From Streptomyces sp. NBC_00102 (GTDB lineage Bacteria; Actinomycetota; Actinomycetes; Streptomycetales; Streptomycetaceae): a DNA stretch of 64,000 bases. Positions 41,416 through 49,504 of this stretch are shown one piece after another. The notes beneath the pieces are model-generated. The model saw only the letters and a program-made list of their open reading frames with translations, was not told the DNA's origin and did no database searches. The DNA lies in assembly GCF_026343115.1 (NCBI RefSeq), contig NZ_JAPEMC010000002.1:620001-684000 (forward strand), read 5' to 3'. How positions within the stretch are numbered: position 1 is the first letter of the stretch; each line of letters opens with the position of its first letter. The position numbers were made by a program, and so were the translations under genes.

Positions 41416-42252
41416 GTGGCACAGCAGGAGACGGGCACCGGGCGCACCTCCCGGACCTCCGGGAATCCGGCGGGCGAGGGGGAGCGCGCCCCCCGCGTCC
41501 ACCCGGACCGTGTGTCGAAAGTCCCGCCGCTTTCGGCACACGGCCTGGCCCGGCATCTGCTGACGGGTGCCGTGGGGCTCTGCCTCCTGGTGCTGGTGAC
41601 ACCGTCGCTGTTGCTGGACGACTCCGACCGCCCGGGGCGCCCTGAGGCGGCCGCCCCCACCGAGGACCACGCGCCGAGCCACCCCGGCCCTCCGGGCGAC
41701 ACCGGCGCGGCACCCCCACCCCCCTCCCGGCCCGGACCGTCCCCCAGCACCCCGCCCGTCTCCGGCCCACCGGGCGGCACCCCTCCCGCACCGAGCGCGC
41801 CCGAACCCGTCGTGGAGGCGTCCCCGGTGCGCGCGGCGGACGACCGGCCCGCCGCCGAGGCCCCCGCCGAAAGCTCCGACCGGAGCGGCGCCCGAACCGC
41901 GACGCGGCGTGGGACGGACGGTGTGGTGCGCGGCACCAGCGTCCTGGAACCAGGACAGAACTGGTCCACCCCTCTGGTCGTCCTCGCCTTCCAGGGCGAC
42001 GGCAACCTGGTGCTCTACGACCGGGAGAGCCGCCCGCTGTGGGCGTCCGGGACCGTGGGGCAGGGCGCCAGGACGGTCTTCCAGGCCGACGGCAACCTGG
42101 TCGTCTACACGCGGGACATGCGGACCGCCTGGTCCTCGCGGACCGACGGCCACGAAGGCGCCGAACTGGTGCTGGGGGACGACGGCAACCTCCTCGTCCG
42201 CCAGGGCGGTACCCGACTGTGGGCAACGGACACCACCGCTCGGCATCCGTGA
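41416..42252 (+). CDS. Membrane-anchored bulb-type lectin protein
   Basis: 278 residues from the GTG at 41416, chosen because GAGAGAGG sits seven bases upstream. A longer form from the GTG at 41275 would overlap the giant gene's stop (GTGA), but its Shine-Dalgarno spacing is poor. Layout: cytoplasmic N-terminus of about 55 residues, one membrane segment (LLTGAVGLCLLVLVTPSLLL), a Pro/Ala stalk, then a B-lectin domain with FQGDGNLVLYD, FQADGNLVVYT and LGDDGNLLVRQ. Two of these keep the D-x-N-x-V-x-Y mannose-pocket residues, which is better than in the left-edge paralog. It probably displays a sugar-binding domain outside the membrane and could tether the giant protein or a glycan. A TACGAT -10-like element at 41335-41340 may give it its own promoter; no -35 is evident. 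Confidence 0.82.
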   Translation: MAQQETGTGRTSRTSGNPAGEGERAPRVHPDRVSKVPPLSAHGLARHLLTGAVGLCLLVLVTPSLLLDDSDRPGRPEAAAPTEDHAPSHPGPPGDTGAAPPPPSRPGPSPSTPPVSGPPGGTPPAPSAPEPVVEASPVRAADDRPAAEAPAESSDRSGARTATRRGTDGVVRGTSVLEPGQNWSTPLVVLAFQGDGNLVLYDRESRPLWASGTVGQGARTVFQADGNLVVYTRDMRTAWSSRTDGHEGAELVLGDDGNLLVRQGGTRLWATDTTARHP

Positions 42253-42680
42253 CCACGACCGCCGTACTCACCCCGGCCGGACGCCGTACGATCCCGTCCC
42301 GACCGCACGCCGCACCACCCCACCCGACCCCGTCCCGACCGCACACCGCACCACCCCACCCGACCCCGTGGCGCACCGCACCGCCCCACCCGGGCCGGCC
42401 GGTGGGAGGCCGCCACATCACGCCACCGGGCCGGGAGTTCGGGCAGTACCCGTGCCCGACCAGGCAGGACGCCCTCTGCGAGCTGGCCGCCCCGGGGCCC
42501 TCTTCCTATGTTTTCCCTACCTGGGGTCGTGCCCGCCGGACCCGCCGCGCGGACGGCACCCGGCACGGCACCCCACGGCGTCGCCGGACCATCCGAGTGC
42601 ATCCGGTCTTCACCCGCTGATCCGACGCGCATCGTTCCGACACGACACAGACGCCTGCCACCGGGCTGGAGATGGACCAG
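42253..42680. other. Intergenic region ahead of the type VII secretion operon
   Basis: No gene is supported. It begins with the 36-bp tandem repeat (42293-42395). An unusually T-rich island at about 42501-42520 (TCTTCCTATGTTTTCCCTAC) is the best candidate for the core promoter region of the eccC operon, with TATGTT as a possible -10. No good -35 is seen. Confidence 0.35.
42293..42395. repeat. 36-bp tandem repeat, nearly three copies
   Basis: Units step by exactly 36 bp (CCGT at about 42294, 42330 and 42366). Each contains ACCGCAC(G/A)CCGCACCACC followed by CCACCCGACC. The third copy is more diverged. Purine and pyrimidine are skewed between strands. It may be a repeated operator or a slippage product. 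Confidence 0.8.
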
Positions 42681-45600
42681 ATGAACACCGTGGTTGTGAA
42701 ACGCCCACCGCGCGTGTCGGGGCCCGAAGTGCCGGAGGACCGCATCGAACTGGCCGAGCCGCCCGTGCTCGGCGAACCCGCCGCGGCCGACTTCGGATCC
42801 GTCATGGTCGTCCTGCCGATGGGCATCGGCTTCGGTGCGATGGCGCTGATGTTCACCGTCGGCGGCTCCACTTCGACGTACATGATGTCCGGGATGATGG
42901 GCGTCGGCATGATCTCCATGGGCATGGGGCAGATCGGCCGCGCCGGACTCGACCGCAAGCGACGGATGCGCGCCGAACGCCGCGACTACCTGCGCTATCT
43001 CGCCCAGCTCCGTGTCCGGGCCCGAGCGGCCGCACGGGACCAACTGGCCGCGGCCGTCTGGGAGAACCCCCCGCCCGACCGGCTGTGGTCCTTCGTGCGC
43101 TCACCGCGGGTGTGGGAGCGTCGGGCGGCCCACGACGACTTCGCGAAGGTACGCATCGGGCTCGGCACCCGGCGCGCCGCCCTCGAACTCGTCCCTCCGG
43201 AGACCAAGCCGGTCGAGGACCTCGACCCGCTCGCCGCGATCTCGCTGCGCCGGTTCACCGCCGCCTTCCAGACCGTGCAGGGCATGCCGTTCCCGGTCGG
43301 CCTGCGCAGCTTCAGCAGCGTGGAGTGGGCCGGTGACGTCGAGGACGCGCTCGACCTGGTGCGCGCCGTGCTGGGGCAGCTCGTCACCCTCCACTCGCCC
43401 GACGAGCTGCGGGTGGCCGTGCTGACGGACGAAGCGGGCCGGGAGGAGTGGGAGTGGGTGAAGTGGCTGCCCCACAACGCCCACCCGCGCGAGCACGACG
43501 AGGCCGGCCCGTTGCGGCTCGTCGCCACCGACCACGCGGAGTTCACCGACCTCCTCGGCCCGGACGTCTTCGACCGGCCCGACCACGACCCGCAGGCCAC
43601 CCCCAGCGCCGCCGAACCCTTCCTGGTCGTCGTCGCCCACCGCACCGCCATCCCCCCGGGCTCCCGGCTGCTCGGCGCCGGTCTGCGCAACACGGTCCTG
43701 CTCGACGTCACCGGCGCCATGCACGGCGGCAGCGGCGTGCTGCGGCTGACCACGGAGAACGGCCGGGTCTCCTTCCCCGTCGCGGACTCCACCGCCGAGG
43801 CCGACGCCGACGTACTGAGCCGTACCGAGGCCGAGAACCTGGCGCGGCTGCTGGCCCCGATGCGTACCAGCGGCACCGTCGACCTGACCGACAACCCCTT
43901 CGAGTCCGACTTCGAACTCACGACCCTGCTCGGCATCCGCGATCCACGCACCTACGACGTGGCCGCCCACTGGCGCCGCCGCCTGGACCAGAGCACCCGG
44001 CTGCGGGTGCCCATCGGTGTCACCGAGGACGGGGAGGTCGTCGAACTCGACCTCAAGGAGTCCGCCCAGACCGGCATGGGACCGCACGGGCTGCTCATCG
44101 GCGCCACCGGCTCCGGCAAGAGCGAACTGCTGCGCACCCTCGTGATCGGGCTCGCCGTCACCCATTCCTCCGAGGTCCTCAACTTCGTGCTGGTGGACTT
44201 CAAGGGCGGTGCCACCTTCATGAACATGGAGCGGCTGCCCCACACCTCCGCGGTGATCACCAACCTCGCCGACGAACTGCCCCTGGTCGACCGCATGCAG
44301 GACTCCATCGACGGCGAACTCATACGCCGCCAGGAGCTGTTGCGTGCGAGCGGCCACGCCTCCCTGTACGAGTACGAGAAGGCCCGCCTGGGCGGCGCCC
44401 CGCTGGCTCCGCTGCCCTCGCTGCTCGTCATCGTCGACGAGTTCTCCGAACTGCTCGCCGGAAAGCCCGAGTTCACCGATCTCTTCGTGACCATCGGACG
44501 AGTCGGCCGCAGTCTCGGCGTCCACCTCCTGCTCGCCTCCCAGCGGCTGGACGAAGGGCGCATCCACCGCGTCGAAGGACACCTCTCGTACCGGATCGCC
44601 CTGCGCACCTTCTCCTCCATGGAGTCGCGCAGCGTGATCGGGGTGGCCGGGGCCTACGAGCTGCCGTCCGTGCCGGGCAACGGCTTCCTGCGGGTGGACA
44701 CCACCAACCTGGTGCGGTTCAAGGCCGCCTACGTCTCCGGGCCCTGCCCCCAGAGCCCCACCGGCGAGGACACCGAACGGCCGGACCTGACGGCGGCCGG
44801 GGAGATCGTGCCGTTCGGCCTCGACCAGCGGCCCGCCGCCGCGGGGCCGCCCGACGAAGAGGAGGAGACCGCCGTACGGCCCCCCTCCGAACCCGACCGG
44901 CCGGCCGAGAGCGACGAGACCCTGCTGGACGTCCTCATCGAGCGGCTGGCGGAAACCGGCCCCTCGGCCCGGCAGGTCTGGCTCCCGCCGCTCGCCGACC
45001 CGCCCAGCCTCGACCAGCTCCTGCCCGGCATCGTCCCCGACCCCGTCCGCGGCATGACCGCCGCCGAGTCCTCGCTCCTGGGCCGCCTGCGCGTACCGCT
45101 CGGCATGGTCGACCGGCCCCACGAGCAGGTACGCGAACTGCTGGTGGCCGACCTCTCCGGCGCCGGCGGACACGTCGGGGTCGCCGGCGCGCCGCAGACC
45201 GGCAAGTCCGCGCTGCTGCGCACCCTGATGATGGCGCTCGCCCTCACCCACACCCCGGAAGAGGTCCAGTTCTACTGCCTGGACTTCGGCGGCGGCGGAC
45301 TGGTCTCGATCGCCGGGCTCCCGCACGCCGGCTCCGTCGCCACCCGCCTGGAGCGCGACAAGGTACTGCGCACCGTCGAGGAGATCACGCAGCTCCTGGA
45401 GCGCCGCGAGCAGACCTTCACCACCCGCGGCGTGGAATCCATGGCCGCCTACCGGCACCTGCGCCGCACCGGCGAGATCGACGACCCCTACGGCGACGTC
45501 TTCCTCGTGGTCGACGGGTGGGGGACGCTGCGCCAGGACTACGACGAACTCGACGACCGCATCACGACGCTCGCGGCCCGCGGCCTGTCGTTCGGCATCC

Positions 45601-46640
45601 ACCTGGTGGTCTCCGCCGTGCGCTGGTCGGAGATCCGGCCCCGGCTGCGCGACCTGCTCGGCACCCGGCTCGAACTGCGGCTCGGCGACCCGATGGAGTC
45701 CGAACTCGGCGCCCGCCAGGCCGCGGGCGTCCCGCAGCACCCCGGCCGCGGGCTCACCAGCTCCGGACACCACTTCCTGTCGGCCCTGCCCCGCCTGGAC
45801 AGCTCCTGCGCCACGGACGACCTCACCGCGGCCACCAAGGTCGCCGCCGCCGAGATCGGAACCTTCTGGACCGGCCGCACCGCACCCGGCGTCCGACTGC
45901 TGCCCAGCAGGCTGCCCGTCGGCAGGCTGCCCGCCGCCGAGGGAGACCTGCGGGTCAGTATCGGCTGGGACGAACAGCGCCTGCAGCCGGTGTGGCACGA
46001 CTTCTCCGCCACCTCCCACCTGATGGTCTTCGGCGACGGCGAGACCGGCAAGACCAACCTGCTGCGCCTGATGGCCCGCGCCATCACCTCACGGTTCCGT
46101 CCGGAGGAGGCCCGTATCCTCCTCGGCGACCCCGACCGGGGACTCCTGTCGGCGGTCCCCGAGGAGTACCGCGTCGGTTACGCCGTCGACAGCCAGGGGC
46201 TGAAGGAACTCGCCGCCAGCACCGTGGTGTCGATGAGCAAACGGCTGCCCGGCAGCGACGTCACCCCGGAACAACTGGCGCGGCGGGACTGGTGGCAGGG
46301 GCCACGGCTCTTCCTCCTCCTCGACGACTACGACATGTTCGTCAGCAGCTCCCTCGACAGCCCCACCGCACCCCTGGTGCCCCTGCTCGCCCAAGGCGCC
46401 AACATCGGGATGCACCTGGTTCTCGCCCGGTCCACCAGCGGCGCGATGCGCGCCATGATGGACCCGCTGCTGCGCAGGCTGTGGGAGCTGGGCAACCCGG
46501 CGCTGCTGCTCTCCTACCCGAAGGAGGAGGGCAAGTTCATCGGCGAGGCCAAGCCCCGCACCCTCGTCCCCGGCCGCGCCCAACTGGTCACCCGGCGCGG
46601 TGTCCGGCTCGTCCAGACCGGTCTGGTGGACCGGGAGTGA
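42681..46640 (+). CDS. eccC: Type VII secretion FtsK/SpoIIIE-like ATPase EccC (fused EccCa-EccCb)
   Basis: 1,319 residues from the ATG at 42681, nine bases after GGAG; an ATG nine bases earlier touches the GGAG and is less likely. Two membrane segments near residues 35-80 (VMVVLPMGIGFGAMALMFTV and a Met/Gly-rich second one) precede three ATPase domains. Domain 1 has GATGSGKSE (Lys480) and LLVIVDEFSE; domain 2 has GAPQTGKSA (Lys842) and VFLVVDGWG; domain 3 has GDGETGKTN (Lys1124) and LFLLLDDYD. All three Walker A lysines are present. EccC is the motor that recognises WXG100-type substrates and drives export through the membrane complex. It heads the operon eccC-eccD-eccB. Confidence 0.96.
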   Translation: MNTVVVKRPPRVSGPEVPEDRIELAEPPVLGEPAAADFGSVMVVLPMGIGFGAMALMFTVGGSTSTYMMSGMMGVGMISMGMGQIGRAGLDRKRRMRAERRDYLRYLAQLRVRARAAARDQLAAAVWENPPPDRLWSFVRSPRVWERRAAHDDFAKVRIGLGTRRAALELVPPETKPVEDLDPLAAISLRRFTAAFQTVQGMPFPVGLRSFSSVEWAGDVEDALDLVRAVLGQLVTLHSPDELRVAVLTDEAGREEWEWVKWLPHNAHPREHDEAGPLRLVATDHAEFTDLLGPDVFDRPDHDPQATPSAAEPFLVVVAHRTAIPPGSRLLGAGLRNTVLLDVTGAMHGGSGVLRLTTENGRVSFPVADSTAEADADVLSRTEAENLARLLAPMRTSGTVDLTDNPFESDFELTTLLGIRDPRTYDVAAHWRRRLDQSTRLRVPIGVTEDGEVVELDLKESAQTGMGPHGLLIGATGSGKSELLRTLVIGLAVTHSSEVLNFVLVDFKGGATFMNMERLPHTSAVITNLADELPLVDRMQDSIDGELIRRQELLRASGHASLYEYEKARLGGAPLAPLPSLLVIVDEFSELLAGKPEFTDLFVTIGRVGRSLGVHLLLASQRLDEGRIHRVEGHLSYRIALRTFSSMESRSVIGVAGAYELPSVPGNGFLRVDTTNLVRFKAAYVSGPCPQSPTGEDTERPDLTAAGEIVPFGLDQRPAAAGPPDEEEETAVRPPSEPDRPAESDETLLDVLIERLAETGPSARQVWLPPLADPPSLDQLLPGIVPDPVRGMTAAESSLLGRLRVPLGMVDRPHEQVRELLVADLSGAGGHVGVAGAPQTGKSALLRTLMMALALTHTPEEVQFYCLDFGGGGLVSIAGLPHAGSVATRLERDKVLRTVEEITQLLERREQTFTTRGVESMAAYRHLRRTGEIDDPYGDVFLVVDGWGTLRQDYDELDDRITTLAARGLSFGIHLVVSAVRWSEIRPRLRDLLGTRLELRLGDPMESELGARQAAGVPQHPGRGLTSSGHHFLSALPRLDSSCATDDLTAATKVAAAEIGTFWTGRTAPGVRLLPSRLPVGRLPAAEGDLRVSIGWDEQRLQPVWHDFSATSHLMVFGDGETGKTNLLRLMARAITSRFRPEEARILLGDPDRGLLSAVPEEYRVGYAVDSQGLKELAASTVVSMSKRLPGSDVTPEQLARRDWWQGPRLFLLLDDYDMFVSSSLDSPTAPLVPLLAQGANIGMHLVLARSTSGAMRAMMDPLLRRLWELGNPALLLSYPKEEGKFIGEAKPRTLVPGRAQLVTRRGVRLVQTGLVDRE

Positions 46641-46692
46641 CCGGGGCGGCGCCCCAGACCCCCGCACCCCGGCCGTCCCACACAGGAGCGCC

Positions 46693-48093
46693 ATGAGCAC
46701 CCCCGGCATCATGTCCGACCCCGACTCCACCACCGTCTGCCGGATCACCGTCGACGGACCCGGGCGCAGCGCCGACCTCGGCGTCCCGTTCACCGTCACG
46801 GTCGGCGCCCTGCTGCCCGTCCTGGTCGACCGGCTCCGCGCGGACGACGACCCCGACGGTGCCGGATACGTGCTGCAACGGCTGGGCGGCGAGCCGCTCG
46901 ACCCGGCCGCCACGGCCGGGTCGCTCGGTCTGCGCGACGGCGAGACCCTGTCCCTGCGCCGCGCCGACGACGTCCTCCCGCCGATGTTCTTCGACGACCT
47001 GGCGGACGGTGTGGCGGCGGTCGTCGGCGCACGGCCCGACCGCTGGCGGCCCGAGCTGACGCGGCGTCTGTTCGTCGGACTCGGCTGTCTGACCCTGGCC
47101 GTGCTCGCCGCGTCCATGCTCTTTGCCGGCTCGGGCCGGGAGGCCGGCGTCGGGTGCGGCGTGATCGCCGTGCTCCTGCTGGCGGGCTGCGCGGTCGTCA
47201 GCCGGTCCCCGGCGGCCGACCCCGCGACCGTCCTGGTCACCGGAGTGGCCGGCTGGATCTTCGCCGCCCTCGCCGGATGCGCGACCCGGGGAGACGGGCG
47301 GGTGCTGTCCGTGCCCGGCCGGCACGAACTGCTGCTCGGCGGGGCCTGCGCCGTCGCCGCGTCCCTCGTCCTGTTCTTCGCCGGACGGGTGCCGGTCAAG
47401 GTCTTCGGAGCCCTGCTCGTCGCCGCGCTCGGCGCCGAGATCGGCTCCTGCCTCTCGATCAGCCTCGACTGGGACGCCACCACCTCCGCCACGGTCGTCG
47501 CGGTCACGATGTTCGTGCTCAGCGCGATCGCCCCGCGCGTCGCCCTCCGCCTGGCCGGACTGCGCGTACCCCAACTGCCGCGCAACGCCGACGAACTGCA
47601 GGAGGACGTCGAGCCGCGCTCCCGGCAGGACGTCGAGCGGCGGGTCGCCGCCGCCGACACCTGCCTCACCCTCTTCACCGTCGGAGCCTCGGTGGTCTAC
47701 GCGGTGGACCTGGTTCTGCTGACCCGCCGCGACACCTGGTTCGAGTGGCTGCTCGCCCTCGCCCTGGCCGGCGCCGTGGCCCTGCGGTCCCGGGGCGTCA
47801 CCGAGACCGGACAGCGGGTGGCGCTCGCCCTGGCCGGCACCCTGGGGCTGACCCTGGCCGTGATCCGGCTCCTCGACGACGGCGGCACCGCGGCGCGTGC
47901 GAGCCTCGGGGCCATCCTGCTGGCCGCCGCCGCGCTGCTGCTCCTGGCTGCCCAACGGCTGCCCTCCGTACGCCTGTTGCCGATCTGGGGCCACACCGCC
48001 GACATCCTGGAGATGGTCACCGCGATCGCCCTGGTGCCCCTGCTGCTGCAACACCTCCACGTCTACTGGTCCTTCCGGTCCCTGGCCGGCTGA
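46693..48093 (+). CDS. eccD: Type VII secretion integral membrane protein EccD
   Basis: 466 residues from the ATG at 46693 (AGGAG five bases ahead), 52 bp after eccC. The first 85 residues form a ubiquitin-like (YukD) domain with CRITVDGPGRSADLGVPF, VLQRLGGEPLD and SLRDG-type strands. A linker (MFFDDLADGVAAVV) and about eleven membrane segments follow, with a cytoplasmic loop ELQEDVEPRSRQDVERRV between the halves. This is the standard EccD layout; it forms the membrane vestibule of the ESX complex. Confidence 0.93.
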   Translation: MSTPGIMSDPDSTTVCRITVDGPGRSADLGVPFTVTVGALLPVLVDRLRADDDPDGAGYVLQRLGGEPLDPAATAGSLGLRDGETLSLRRADDVLPPMFFDDLADGVAAVVGARPDRWRPELTRRLFVGLGCLTLAVLAASMLFAGSGREAGVGCGVIAVLLLAGCAVVSRSPAADPATVLVTGVAGWIFAALAGCATRGDGRVLSVPGRHELLLGGACAVAASLVLFFAGRVPVKVFGALLVAALGAEIGSCLSISLDWDATTSATVVAVTMFVLSAIAPRVALRLAGLRVPQLPRNADELQEDVEPRSRQDVERRVAAADTCLTLFTVGASVVYAVDLVLLTRRDTWFEWLLALALAGAVALRSRGVTETGQRVALALAGTLGLTLAVIRLLDDGGTAARASLGAILLAAAALLLLAAQRLPSVRLLPIWGHTADILEMVTAIALVPLLLQHLHVYWSFRSLAG

Positions 48094-48102
48094 GAGGAAC
48101 TC

Positions 48103-49503
48103 GTGCAAAGCCGCCGCGACCATGTCCACGCGTACCAGTTCGCCACCGGCCGGCTGGCCGCCGCCCTGGTGACCGGAGAGCCGGCGACCGGCGAGCCACC
48201 GGCCCGGCGCAGCGTCGTCGGTACGGTCATCGGGATGGTCCTCGCCCTGCTCGCCTGCGCCGGGTTCGCCGTCTACGGGCTGATCAAACCGGGCGGGAAC
48301 ACCGCCTGGGCCCAGCCGAACGCCATCGTCGTGGAGAAGGAGACCGGCACCCGCTTCCTCTACCTGGACGGCGTCCTGCACCCGGTGGCGAACTACGCCT
48401 CCGCGCTGCTCGGCGCGTCCGGCTCCCGGGCCGGCACCGGCGTACGGACCGTCTCCCGCAACTCCCTGGGCGATACGCCGCGCGGGAACGAGGTCGGGAT
48501 CCCCGGGGCGCCGGACTCCGTACCCGCCGGCCCGGCACTGCTCACGGGCGCATGGTCCCGGTGCCTGACCCCCGGCCGGTCGGGCGGCGAGGCACTCGAC
48601 TTCGCCCCCTCCGACGCCACCGCCCCCACCCGCGCCGCGACCGGCCGCCGCATCCTGCTGAGCGACGGGGACGGCACCTCGTACCTGCTCTGGAACGGAA
48701 CCCGGTACGCGCTCGGCGGCCGTTCCGCGATGGTGGCGATGGAGCTCGACGGCCAGGACCCGCTCACCGTCCCGGACTCCTGGCTTCCGGCCCTGCCCTC
48801 GGGCCCCGTTCTCGACGCCGCCCCGGTCCCGGACCGCGGCGAGCCGGGCCCCGGCATCGGCGGCCGGGCCACCACGGTCGGCCAGGTCTTCACCACCGGC
48901 GCCGACGGCACCGGCCCCGCCCAGTACTACGTCCTGCGCGGCGATGGACTGGCCCCGATGAACCGCACCGAATACCAGCTGATGGCCACCGGATCCGGTC
49001 AGGGCTCGCCCCGCCGGGTGAGCCGCGCCGACGTCGCCGCCGCCCCCGGCTCCCCGGACCGCACCCTGCTGCACCGGCTGCCCGACTTCCTCTCCGGCCC
49101 CGTCGCCCGGCCCGGCGAGGGCACCGTCTGCCTGCGCCAACTGGCCGCGGGAGAAACGGTGCACACCACGGTGACCTGGGAGCGGACACTCCCCGCCGGG
49201 GCGGGACCGGTCCATGTACCGGTCGGAGCCGGGCTGCTGGTGCAGGATCTCGCCGCCTCGACCCGGACCGCCACGCCCCAGACCTACCTCGTGACCGACC
49301 TGGGCCTGAAGTACCCGACGACGGACACGGCCACCCTGTCGGCCCTCGGGTACGGCACCGGCCAGGCACGCCCCGTCCCCGGAGCTGTACTCGACCTGCT
49401 GCCCACCGGTCCCACGCTCTCCCGCGCGGCCGCCCTCACCGCCGTGACCACGCGCTCGGCGCCCGCCGCTTCCCCTTCACCCGCCGCCTCGAAGGGCCCC
49501 TGA
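48103..49503 (+). CDS. eccB: Type VII secretion protein EccB
   Basis: 466 residues, GTG start nine bases after eccD with GAGAGGA upstream. It begins with the EccB-type cytoplasmic motif RRDHVHAYQFATGRLAAAL, has one membrane segment (about 37-60, VIGMVLALLACAGFAVYGLI) and a large extracytoplasmic domain with LYLDGVLHPVANYASALLG and two cysteines (WSRCLTP, TVCLRQ) placed as in the EccB disulfide. EccB is the periplasmic-side component of the ESX complex. Confidence 0.93.
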   Translation: MQSRRDHVHAYQFATGRLAAALVTGEPATGEPPARRSVVGTVIGMVLALLACAGFAVYGLIKPGGNTAWAQPNAIVVEKETGTRFLYLDGVLHPVANYASALLGASGSRAGTGVRTVSRNSLGDTPRGNEVGIPGAPDSVPAGPALLTGAWSRCLTPGRSGGEALDFAPSDATAPTRAATGRRILLSDGDGTSYLLWNGTRYALGGRSAMVAMELDGQDPLTVPDSWLPALPSGPVLDAAPVPDRGEPGPGIGGRATTVGQVFTTGADGTGPAQYYVLRGDGLAPMNRTEYQLMATGSGQGSPRRVSRADVAAAPGSPDRTLLHRLPDFLSGPVARPGEGTVCLRQLAAGETVHTTVTWERTLPAGAGPVHVPVGAGLLVQDLAASTRTATPQTYLVTDLGLKYPTTDTATLSALGYGTGQARPVPGAVLDLLPTGPTLSRAAALTAVTTRSAPAASPSPAASKGP

Positions 49504-49504
49504 G

